From Actinomadura alba (GTDB lineage: Bacteria > Actinomycetota > Actinomycetes > Streptosporangiales > Streptosporangiaceae), in contig NZ_JABVEC010000015.1 in the NCBI RefSeq assembly GCF_014323705.1, positions 62,001 to 126,000 of the forward strand: DNA of 64,000 bases. The letters run 5' to 3'. Each line of letters starts with the position of its first letter. Position 1 is the first letter of the stretch. The notes under the pieces were generated by a model. It saw nothing but the letters and a program-made list of their open reading frames with translations. It did not search any database and had not been told where the DNA came from. Made by a program: the position numbers and the translations under genes. Positions 49,322 to 57,174 of this stretch are shown here, piece by piece.

Positions 49322-50335
49322 TCAGGCCGGCGGCTGTGGTGAACTGGAACGTCCGAGGGGCGCGGTGGCGAATTCCCTCATCCCGTCGGCGAAGCCGACC
49401 TGGGCGCGGAACCCGAGCTCATGGCTCGCTTTGTCCAGTGAGGCGACGATGTGACGCACATCGCCCAGCCGATACTCTCCCGTGATCACCGGTTCGGGCC
49501 CGCCCCGCTGTGCCGCCAGGGCCGCGGCCATCTCTCCGACCGTGTGTGGCTCGCCGCTGGCGATGTTGTAGGCGGTCAACATCCCTGGGCGCCGGCCGGC
49601 GAGGGCGGCCACATTCGCCTGAGCGACATCGCGAACGTGCACGAAGTCACGCCGCTGCCCGCCGTCCTCGAACACCCGCGGCGCGCATCCGGCTTCAAGC
49701 GCGGACCGGAAAATCGCCGCCACACCGGAGTAAGGCGTGTCCCTGGGCATCCGCGGGCCGTACACGTTGTGATAGCGGAGGGCGACGGCCACACCACCGG
49801 TCTCGCGTGCCCAGTTGGCGGCCAGGTGCTCCTGCGCGAGCTTGGTCGTGGCGTAGGCGTTGCGCGGGTCTGTCGGCGCGTCCTCGTCGATAGCGACGCA
49901 CGCCATACCGGACCCACACCGGGGACAGCGGGGTTCGAACAACCCTCGCGCCAGATCGTCGGCGGCCCGAGGCATGGGCCGAATCCACCCGTGTTCCGCA
50001 CAGGCGTAAGCACCCTCACCGTAGACCACCATCGAGGAGGCCAGCACCAACCGCCCGACACCGTGCCGGGCCATCGCGGCCAGCAGCACGGCGGTGCCGT
50101 AGACGTTGACCGAGGCATAGCCGGGCAGGTCCGTCACGTCCACACCCAGCCCGACCTTGGCCGCCTGATGCACCACGGCATCCACATCCACCAGCCGCTG
50201 ATCAAGAGCGGAATCGTCGCGTATGTCGGCACCGGTCCGCAGGTCCAAGCCGACCACGCCGTACCCAGCCGTGTACAGAGCCTCGGCCACGTGACTTCCG
50301 ATGAACCCGGCGGCGCCCGTGAGCAGTACCTTCAC
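49322..50335 (-). CDS. NAD-dependent epimerase/dehydratase with CxxC insert
   Basis: The 337-aa extended SDR has the GAAGFIGSHVAEAL Rossmann motif, LASSMVVYGEG with the catalytic Ser, YATTK with Tyr and Lys, and RYHNVYGPRMP. Between the Ser and Tyr regions is an insert with CPRCGSGMAC, a possible small zinc site seen in a subset of these enzymes. It probably makes the nucleotide sugar used by the downstream transferases. ATG 50335 starts the leftward run 50335-44352. Confidence 0.9.
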   Translation of the reverse strand: MKVLLTGAAGFIGSHVAEALYTAGYGVVGLDLRTGADIRDDSALDQRLVDVDAVVHQAAKVGLGVDVTDLPGYASVNVYGTAVLLAAMARHGVGRLVLASSMVVYGEGAYACAEHGWIRPMPRAADDLARGLFEPRCPRCGSGMACVAIDEDAPTDPRNAYATTKLAQEHLAANWARETGGVAVALRYHNVYGPRMPRDTPYSGVAAIFRSALEAGCAPRVFEDGGQRRDFVHVRDVAQANVAALAGRRPGMLTAYNIASGEPHTVGEMAAALAAQRGGPEPVITGEYRLGDVRHIVASLDKASHELGFRAQVGFADGMREFATAPLGRSSSPQPPA

Positions 50336-50505
50336 TCGTCAAGGCTAATCCGGGCCCGTCAGCCAGGCCGTGAGCGCAGGTGGCCCGGTCCGCGCAGGAT
50401 GTGGGCGTGGGCGGCGCCGAGCCGTACCTTCTGCATGGGTGGGGGTGTCGCCGGCGCCGCCGGCGCGTGCCGGGGGCTACCTGGTCGTTTCGCGGCGGCT
50501 GTGGA

Positions 50506-50949
50506 TCAGCCCTCCACCCAGCCGTGCTCCTGCGCGTTCTGCAACAGGTGCCGGCGCAACTGGGTGATCTGCAGCCCGGTGAGCGTGGGGGCGGTGTCGA
50601 GGATGAGTTCGGTGAGCTCCTGCAGGAACTCGGCGCGGGAGAGGACGTCGCACAGCGCGTCGTCCTCGGCCGGGCCGGACGTGTCGGAGGGCCCGGCATC
50701 GGCTCCCACCGCGGCGGTGCTCAGGGACCTGCGTCCGGTCATGCGCACCGCGAGGGCCTTCAGCCCCCGGTCGCTCTCGACCACCTCGAACTCCACCGCC
50801 GATCCCGCGGTGAAGACGTTCTTGTCGCCCAAGAGATCGTTCGCGTGCACGAACACGTCTTCGCCCCCGCCATCGGGCGCGATGAACCCGTACCCCCGGA
50901 CCTCGTCGAACCGCAGGACCCTGCCCGTGCGCACCACCACGACCTCCAT
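50506..50949 (-). CDS. Cold-shock domain protein with C-terminal extension
   Basis: The 147-aa protein has an N-terminal cold-shock domain: GRVLRFDEVRGYGFIAPDGG with RNP1 and EDVFVHANDLL with RNP2. A linker follows, then a helical C-terminal domain (about 85-147, LQELTELILDTAPTLTGLQI) not found in single-domain Csp proteins. It should bind single-stranded RNA or DNA in the cytoplasm. ATG 50949 is used; a GTG at 50958 is an alternative. Confidence 0.9.
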   Translation of the reverse strand: MEVVVVRTGRVLRFDEVRGYGFIAPDGGGEDVFVHANDLLGDKNVFTAGSAVEFEVVESDRGLKALAVRMTGRRSLSTAAVGADAGPSDTSGPAEDDALCDVLSRAEFLQELTELILDTAPTLTGLQITQLRRHLLQNAQEHGWVEG

Positions 50950-51010
50950 CCGCGACACCGCCGACGTCCGGCAGTCTACGGTTCGTCGCGCCCGCCGATC
51001 CGGTGGTGCT

Positions 51011-51070
51011 CCCGTGGCATGAAGCAGGGCCGCGGCACCGGGACGGCGCCGCGGCCCTGCCCGCCACGGG
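51011..51070 (-). terminator. Nested hairpin terminator after the GH87 gene
   Basis: Inner arms GCAGGGCCGCGGC (51024-51036) and GCCGCGGCCCTGC (51048-51060) pair perfectly. An outer pair CCCGTGGC (51011-51018) and GCCACGGG (51063-51070) extends the structure. It starts 11 bp beyond the glucanase stop. Confidence 0.8.
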
Positions 51071-51081
51071 ATCGGCAGCCG

Positions 51082-54000
51082 TTACGGGTTCCTGTTGATC
51101 GTGAAGGTGGACGTGGTGTTCTTGATGTCCTGGTAGTTGTTGATCAGCGTCAGGTTGTTGAACGTCGCCGAGCCGACCGCCGGGCCCTGACCGGCCTCGG
51201 GCATCTCGTTCACCCAGATGCCGAACCCGGACTTGGCGTCGAACGCGTCACCGCTGCGGCGCGCACCCGAGATCGTGACGTTCGTGAAGACCGTGTCGGT
51301 GACCGGGAACTGCGGCTGGCCTCCCACGTAGTTGGTCTGGAACATGATGCCGCTGTAGGTGGGATCGATGATGTCCACGTCACTGACCCGGATCCCCTGG
51401 AACACCTTCGAGGCCGAGAAGATCCAGATTCCGGGGAAGGTCTGCCCGCCCCAGAAGTGGCCGCCGGCCCGCACGATCGAGATGTTCTGGAACTGCGTCT
51501 TCGGATCGGCCCCGAAGCCGTTCATCGGGTACCCGAAGTCCAGCGAGCTGATCGTGATGCCCGAGTAGACGAGCGTGTCGGCGATGTGGATGTTGCGGAA
51601 CGTGTTGCCGTAGCCGCCGTACACCGCGACGCCGGCCGCCCGCCAGGTGAGCAGGGACGTCAGGTTCTCGTAGACGTTGCTGTGCATGTCCGCGCCGCCC
51701 GCGTCGATCGCCGAGAACAGCGCGAAGCTGTCGTCGCCGGTCGCCCGGGATTCGCTGTTGGAGACGACGTTGTGGGTGCTGCCGTTGGTCATGTTGACGC
51801 CGTCGGCGAAGGTGTTCCGGATCCTGGCGTTCTTGATCGTCATCCGGTCGGTGTTGGCGCCCCAGTAGAGGCACACCATGTGCTCGGCCCAGATGTCGTC
51901 GATCGTGATGTCCGCGACGTTCGCGAAGTCGAACACCTTGCCGGGGCCGTCGATGCGCGAGGTGTAGTTGCCGAAGTAGGCGAAGTGCGCGAACGTCGAA
52001 CCGCCGGCGTTGGCGTCGGCGCGGAAGCCGACGTCGGTGTTGTCCTGCGTGGACGGGGCGAAGAAGCGGGTGAACCACGGGCCCGCGCCGACGACCCGCA
52101 CGGCCTTGCCGTACACCTGGAACTTGCTCGACGTCTGGTAGTCGCCCTGCGGCAGGTAGACCCCGACCAGGTTCGGGTCTTGGCGGGCCCGGTCGAGGGC
52201 GTTCTGGACGTCCTGGTGCGCGAACCCGGTGGGCACCGCGTACTTGGCCGGGTCGGGGTTGGGCAGTGCCGAGACCTGCTCGGTGTTGATGAAGTCGATG
52301 GCGTAGGTCGTGGAGTTGGCCGCGTCCTTCTGCAGCTTGATCTTGCTTCCGGCCGGCACCGTGGTGCCGAGCATGACGTTGGCCTCGTCGTAGATGTGCC
52401 GCGGGCCGCCCGAGCCCGGCGAGTTGTTCGGCCCGGCCTCGGGGCCGTACAGCCACGCGTACCTGGACGTGAGGTTGATCGGCTTGAGGAACGTCCCGTT
52501 GACGTAGACGTTGAGGGTCGCGTTGATGCCGCCGCCACCGGCCGCGTCCGGGATGGAGAAGCGGGTGACCAGCGTGTTCGTGCTGGCCCTGGTGGTGAAC
52601 TCGACACTGCTGCCGGTGGAGTTGAGCGTCACCGCGCGGCGCCCGGACGCCTCACCCGCGAGGTCGCCGATGTCACGGCTGGGGCCGACGAGTGCCGCCC
52701 CGCCGCCGAGCGCGCCGTCCTCGGCCTCGTACATGTCGTAGGGCATGTCGGCGCCGCGGCCGACGAAGAACGGCCGCGTGCTGGTGTTGTTGGCCCGCTT
52801 CACCGGCAGCTCGTTGGCGTCGTCGGCGACCACGACGCGGACGGTGTGGCGGCCGTTGACGGTCGTCCAGGTACCGAGGTTGATCGGCGCCGTGGTGGCG
52901 CCCGGTGCGATGACCCCGGTGTGGCTCCCGTTCAGCGTCCGCACGACCGTTCCGCCGGCGTCCAGTACCTGCAGTGTGATGGCGTGCGCGCCGCCCGCCG
53001 AGGCGACCGTGCCCTGGTTCCTCAGTGCGACCGAGAAGGTGACGGTGGCGCCGCCGCTCGGGTTGCCGGGGTTCCAGGTGACGGTCTGGGCGACCAGGTC
53101 GGAGCTGGCCACCGGGGCGACGGTCAGCGGTGCGGTGAAGGAGTTGTTGGTCTCGTTCAGCTCGATGTTGTCGTCGGCCTCGTCGACCCTGGCGGTGACC
53201 TGGTAGGTCCCCGCGGTCTGGGTGCCGATGGACGCCGAGACCGTGGTGGACGCGCCGGCCGCGAGGGCGCCGACCGCCGCGGTGCCTACCTTCTGGCCAC
53301 CGGGCAGGTAGAGGTTCACATCGCTGGGGTCGGACGCGCCGGTGCCGATGTTCCTGACAGTGGTCGCGAGGGTGATCTGGTCGGTCTCCACCGGGGAGGC
53401 CGGGGTGGCGGTGATCGAGCTGACGGTGAGGTCCGGGGTCGGTGCCGGGGTGCCGATGACCTGGAACTCGGCCGCCTGCCCGCCGGTCGCGCCGGAGTTG
53501 GCGGTGATGCGCAGCCGTACCTCGGCGGCGGTGCCGCTCACGGGGATCGTCACGGTGTTGCCGGAGGCCGGGTTGAACGTACGGGCCGCGGCGGCGGCGA
53601 GGGTGGTGAACGCGGCGGTGCCGCTGCTGCGGCCCTGCACCTCGATGGTCTGGGTCCGGGTCGCCCACGCGGCGTCGGGGTTCAGCCGGAGCACGACCGA
53701 GCTGAGCTGGGCCCTGGCCCCGAGGCTCACGGTCAGCGTGTTCGGGTACGCGTTCGCCGCGGCCTCCCAGTAGGTGGCCACATTGTTGTCGTTGGCGTTG
53801 GCCGCCACGAAGTTGAAGATCGTGGAGGAGGCCGTGATCGGCTTGCCCGCCGCCAGGTTGCTGCCATTCGCGCTGCCCTGGCGGGTCACGGTGTTGCTGT
53901 CGCCGGACTGGTGGCCCGCCGCGTCCTTGGCCCGCACGAAGTACGAGACGGTCGCGGTGGCGGGCTGGCTGTCGGTGTAGGTCAGCACGTTTCCGGCCAC

Positions 54001-54660
54001 GCTGGCGCGCAGCGCGCCGTTGGCGTAGACGTCGTAGCCACTGACCCCGACGTCGTCGGATGCAGCGGACCACGTGAGCCTGACCTGGTCGGCGGCCGGT
54101 TCGGTGAAGGCGAGGTTCGCCGGGGCGGTCGGCGGCTGCTGGTCGCCGGTGGCCGGGCCGTAGATCTCGAGCTCGGAGAGCTGAGCGGCCGGCCAGCCGG
54201 TGTTGGCGGTGAACTGCAGCCGCACGTAGCGGGTGACCGTGGCGGTGAAATCGATGGTCACCGTGTTGGCGGACGCCGGGTCGAAGGTCCGCCCGGCCGA
54301 GGCGGTCAGGTCGGTGAAGGCGGAGCCGTTGGTGCTGCCCTGCACCTTGAGCGTCTGGCTACGAGCACCCCAGCCGGCGGTCGGCAGCTTCAGCACGACC
54401 TGGTTCGTGGTGACGGAGGCGCCGAGGTCGACCTGGAGCCACTGTGGAAAGGCGTTGTTGGCGCTCTCCCAATAGGTGGCCTGGTTGCCGTCGTTGACGT
54501 TGGCGGGGTTGTAGGGGCTGGTGGAACTGCTGGCCGAGACGGATTTGCCGGGCGCCAGGTTCGGGCCTTCGGCCGCGGCCGCCGGTGGGGCGGACAGCAC
54601 GACCAGGCCGGTCGCGGCCACGGCTGCGGCGAGCAGTCCGCGGGCGTACGTGAATCTCAT
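51082..54660 (-). CDS. Secreted alpha-1,3-glucanase (GH87, mutanase) with CBM, FN3 and CARDB modules
   Basis: The 1192-aa enzyme should hydrolyse alpha-1,3-glucan of fungal cell walls or dental-type mutan outside the cell. A signal peptide ends near residue 30 (PAAAA). Modules in order: discoidin domain (about 33-170), fibronectin III (176-262), second discoidin (266-400), two CARDB domains (404-620), CBM6-like domain (627-770) and a GH87 beta-helix (775-1192). The catalytic region has FADGVNMTNGST and RATGDDSFALFS, matching the three Asp residues of characterised GH87 enzymes. ATG 54660 is chosen over the longer frame because the signal peptide begins there. It is monocistronic. Confidence 0.92.
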   Translation of the reverse strand: MRFTYARGLLAAAVAATGLVVLSAPPAAAAEGPNLAPGKSVSASSSTSPYNPANVNDGNQATYWESANNAFPQWLQVDLGASVTTNQVVLKLPTAGWGARSQTLKVQGSTNGSAFTDLTASAGRTFDPASANTVTIDFTATVTRYVRLQFTANTGWPAAQLSELEIYGPATGDQQPPTAPANLAFTEPAADQVRLTWSAASDDVGVSGYDVYANGALRASVAGNVLTYTDSQPATATVSYFVRAKDAAGHQSGDSNTVTRQGSANGSNLAAGKPITASSTIFNFVAANANDNNVATYWEAAANAYPNTLTVSLGARAQLSSVVLRLNPDAAWATRTQTIEVQGRSSGTAAFTTLAAAAARTFNPASGNTVTIPVSGTAAEVRLRITANSGATGGQAAEFQVIGTPAPTPDLTVSSITATPASPVETDQITLATTVRNIGTGASDPSDVNLYLPGGQKVGTAAVGALAAGASTTVSASIGTQTAGTYQVTARVDEADDNIELNETNNSFTAPLTVAPVASSDLVAQTVTWNPGNPSGGATVTFSVALRNQGTVASAGGAHAITLQVLDAGGTVVRTLNGSHTGVIAPGATTAPINLGTWTTVNGRHTVRVVVADDANELPVKRANNTSTRPFFVGRGADMPYDMYEAEDGALGGGAALVGPSRDIGDLAGEASGRRAVTLNSTGSSVEFTTRASTNTLVTRFSIPDAAGGGGINATLNVYVNGTFLKPINLTSRYAWLYGPEAGPNNSPGSGGPRHIYDEANVMLGTTVPAGSKIKLQKDAANSTTYAIDFINTEQVSALPNPDPAKYAVPTGFAHQDVQNALDRARQDPNLVGVYLPQGDYQTSSKFQVYGKAVRVVGAGPWFTRFFAPSTQDNTDVGFRADANAGGSTFAHFAYFGNYTSRIDGPGKVFDFANVADITIDDIWAEHMVCLYWGANTDRMTIKNARIRNTFADGVNMTNGSTHNVVSNSESRATGDDSFALFSAIDAGGADMHSNVYENLTSLLTWRAAGVAVYGGYGNTFRNIHIADTLVYSGITISSLDFGYPMNGFGADPKTQFQNISIVRAGGHFWGGQTFPGIWIFSASKVFQGIRVSDVDIIDPTYSGIMFQTNYVGGQPQFPVTDTVFTNVTISGARRSGDAFDAKSGFGIWVNEMPEAGQGPAVGSATFNNLTLINNYQDIKNTTSTFTINRNP

Positions 54661-54863
54661 CTGCGTTCCGCTACCTCTCGTAATGCATTGCGGCCGGCCG
54701 TACGCGTGGCGGGCGCGCAGCGGGGGTGGGGGCACTTGGCACGGAGTGGCAGTAGGGGGTGGGAAGCTCGACCCTAAGGAATCAGATGAGATCACGCAAT
54801 AGACGGATAAAAGCCCGCAAAAGTTTGCGTTGGCGGTGTCAGAATTGGATCAGTGGTTACAGT

Positions 54864-54905
54864 GAACGCCCCCGGCCGGATCGGCGAATCCGGCCGGGGG
54901 CGTTC
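54864..54905 (-). terminator. Long hairpin terminator between histidine kinase and glucanase
   Basis: Perfect 17-bp arms, GAACGCCCCCGGCCGGA (54864-54880) and its complement (54889-54905), enclose an 8-nt loop. It lies in the 351-bp gap 54661-55011, which otherwise holds only the glucanase promoter region and no gene. It probably ends the histidine kinase transcript. Confidence 0.8.
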
Positions 54906-55011
54906 GGGCTCCTGACGTGCGATCACACTCTGGCGAGAGGTTCGGCCCGGCGGCGGGCGGAGATTCAGACGGCCCCGGAGAACCGTCGGTGACAGATCGG
55001 GGCTTTTGCGA

Positions 55012-56220
55012 TCAGGCCGGCCACGGCAGCCGGGCATGGAGCCGGAAGTCGCCGCCGACCGTGCGGCCGTGCTCGATCTGCCCGCCGACGAGGTCAACGC
55101 GCTCTCGCAGGCCGATGAGCCCGGTGCCCGATCCGGGGATCCGGCCGGCCGGCCGGGCCGCGGACATGGCGTTGCGGACCTCGACCGTCAGCTCCCTTTC
55201 GAGGGTGCCGTCCACGGTGACCCGTACGCCGGCCCCGGGGGAGTGCTTGCGAGCGTTGGTGAGGCCCTCTTGGACGATCCGGTAGGCGTGGCGCCCGATC
55301 CTGGCCGACACCGTGGACAGGTCACCGATCCGGTTGTCCAGGGTGACGGGAGCGCCGGCTCGCAGTGATTCCTCGATCAGCGCCGGCAGGTCGGTGAGCG
55401 TGGGCTGAGGACGCTGTCGATCCGAGGCGTCCGGGTCCTCGCGGAGTATGCCGATCACCTCCCGCAGGTCCTCCATGGCCTCGTAGGCGCACTGCCTGAT
55501 GATTCCGGCCGCGCGGGTCTCCTCGGCGGGCGCGTCCTGGCGGAACTCCAGTGCTCCGGCGTGCACGGCCAGCAACGAGATCCGGTGCGCGAGCACGTCG
55601 TGCATCTCGCGGGCGAGCCGTTCGCGTTCGAGGTGCCGCGCCTCTTCCACGCGCAGCCGCTGTCCCTCCTCGGCCTGCCGCGCCCGATCGCGGAGCGAGC
55701 GTACGAGCAGCCGCTGGGAACGGACGAGCATTCCCGAGGTGATCAGCGTGGCGTCCAGCAGGACGACCACGGCCACCGCCTCCCAGTACTGCCGCGGCGT
55801 CGCCGCGTCGAGGTGATAGAAGGCGACGGTGGGGGTGATGTGCACCGCCGCGACGGCGGCGGTCACCCGCCAGGAGCGCCGCATGGCGACGTTGAACATG
55901 GCCACGAAGGCGACGCCGAAGGCCATCGACGAGACGAGCGTTCCCGCCAGGGTCACGGTCAGCGCCAGCCCGACCGCCCATCGGCGCCGCAGCAGCACCA
56001 GCCCCAGGCAGGTCAGCCCGCCGACGGTCAGGTCCAGACCGAGTGGAGGCGCCGACGATTGCTGCTGGGTGCTCTCCTCCACGGTGGCCAGGAGGAAGAG
56101 GATCCCGAGCGCCGCACCGGCCAGCACGTAGCCGGCGTCGGCGGCCCGGTCACCGGCGAGCCCGCGGATACGACCGCGCGACGGTCCGGCGGGCCGCCGC
56201 TGGGCGGCGTGTGCGTCCAA
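55012..56220 (-). CDS. Sensor histidine kinase (HisKA_3, NarL/DesK-type), orphan
   Basis: The roughly 402-aa protein has four to five N-terminal transmembrane helices (about residues 25-165), then a coiled coil, the phospho-acceptor motif REMHDVLAHRISLLAVHAGAL and an HATPase domain with YRIVQEGLTNARKH and GSGTGLIGLRERV. This type normally partners a LuxR-family regulator encoded directly downstream, but the next gene is the glucanase beyond a terminator. The divergent MacB-like exporter is a likely regulatory target. The TTG at 56220 has a GAGAGGTGGGG before it; another TTG at 56253 is possible. Confidence 0.9.
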   Translation of the reverse strand: MDAHAAQRRPAGPSRGRIRGLAGDRAADAGYVLAGAALGILFLLATVEESTQQQSSAPPLGLDLTVGGLTCLGLVLLRRRWAVGLALTVTLAGTLVSSMAFGVAFVAMFNVAMRRSWRVTAAVAAVHITPTVAFYHLDAATPRQYWEAVAVVVLLDATLITSGMLVRSQRLLVRSLRDRARQAEEGQRLRVEEARHLERERLAREMHDVLAHRISLLAVHAGALEFRQDAPAEETRAAGIIRQCAYEAMEDLREVIGILREDPDASDRQRPQPTLTDLPALIEESLRAGAPVTLDNRIGDLSTVSARIGRHAYRIVQEGLTNARKHSPGAGVRVTVDGTLERELTVEVRNAMSAARPAGRIPGSGTGLIGLRERVDLVGGQIEHGRTVGGDFRLHARLPWPA

Positions 56221-56376
56221 CCCCCACCTCTCTCTCGGGTATGTGCTGAGCAAGGCTACGTCTCGCCCGGCCCCTCCGGCAGTGGCAGGCCGTCTACGTG
56301 GCCGTCGACTTTGGTCTAGCCGAAATGGCAGCTCGACCGACGCTCACCACGGAGCCGGGACCGGAGACTTCGGGTC

Positions 56377-57174
56377 ATGACGAACAGCATCCCCACGACG
56401 GGCGAAGGGCCTGGCGGCGCGGAGGCCGACGCTCTCGCCGCGCGCGCCGAGGCGATCAACAAGATCTATGGCAGTGGTGACGCCGAGGTGGTCGCGCTGG
56501 ACGACGTGACCGTCGGTCTCGGGCGCGGCCGGTTCACGGCGATCATGGGACCGTCAGGTTCCGGCAAGTCCACCCTCATGCACTGCATGGCCGGGCTCGA
56601 CACGGTCGACTCCGGCCGCGTGTTCATCGGTGCGGTCGAGCTGACCCGGCTCGACGACAGGCGGCTCACCCGGCTGCGCCGGGACAAGGTCGGCTTCGTC
56701 TTCCAAACGTTCAACCTGGTACCGACGCTCACGGCACTGGAGAACATCACGCTCCCGACGGACATCGCCGGCCGCCGGCCGGACCGCGACTGGCTCGACA
56801 CCGTCATCGACGCCGTCGGGCTGCGCGACCGGCTCCGCCACAGGCCGGGCGAACTGTCGGGAGGGCAGCAGCAGCGGGTCGCGTGCGCCCGGGCGCTGGC
56901 CGGCCGCCCGGACGTCGTCTTCGCGGACGAGCCGACCGGCAACCTCGACTCCCGCTCGGGCGGCGAGGTGCTGTCGTTCCTGCGCGACTCCGTACGGAGG
57001 ATGGGCCAGACGGTCGTCATGGTCACCCACGACCCGGTGGCCGCGGGCCACTCCGACGAAGTGATCTTCCTTAGTGACGGGCGCATCGTCGACCGGATGC
57101 CAGGCCCGACGGCGGAGAAGGTCCTCGAGCGGATGAAGGGCTTCGAGCTCGCCGGGGGAGGCGCGGCCCGATGA
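56377..57174 (+). CDS. ABC transporter ATP-binding protein (MacB/LolD type)
   Basis: The 265-aa ATPase has GPSGSGKST (Walker A), FVFQTFNLVPTLTALENI (Q-loop with the MacB-type NLVP phrase), LSGGQQQRVACARAL (signature) and VVFADEPTGNLDS (Walker B with D-loop). It overlaps the following FtsX-like permease by 4 bp and forms a complete MacB-type transporter with it. Such systems export peptides, lipoproteins or antimicrobial compounds. The upstream histidine kinase diverges from it. Confidence 0.94.
   Translation: MTNSIPTTGEGPGGAEADALAARAEAINKIYGSGDAEVVALDDVTVGLGRGRFTAIMGPSGSGKSTLMHCMAGLDTVDSGRVFIGAVELTRLDDRRLTRLRRDKVGFVFQTFNLVPTLTALENITLPTDIAGRRPDRDWLDTVIDAVGLRDRLRHRPGELSGGQQQRVACARALAGRPDVVFADEPTGNLDSRSGGEVLSFLRDSVRRMGQTVVMVTHDPVAAGHSDEVIFLSDGRIVDRMPGPTAEKVLERMKGFELAGGGAAR

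Noticed and set aside
50380..54777. Very long plus-strand open frame (about 1465 codons) opposite the glucanase gene
   Set aside because: It is an Arg/Gly/Val-rich shadow of the glucanase codons in high-GC DNA, with no domains or ribosome-binding site.
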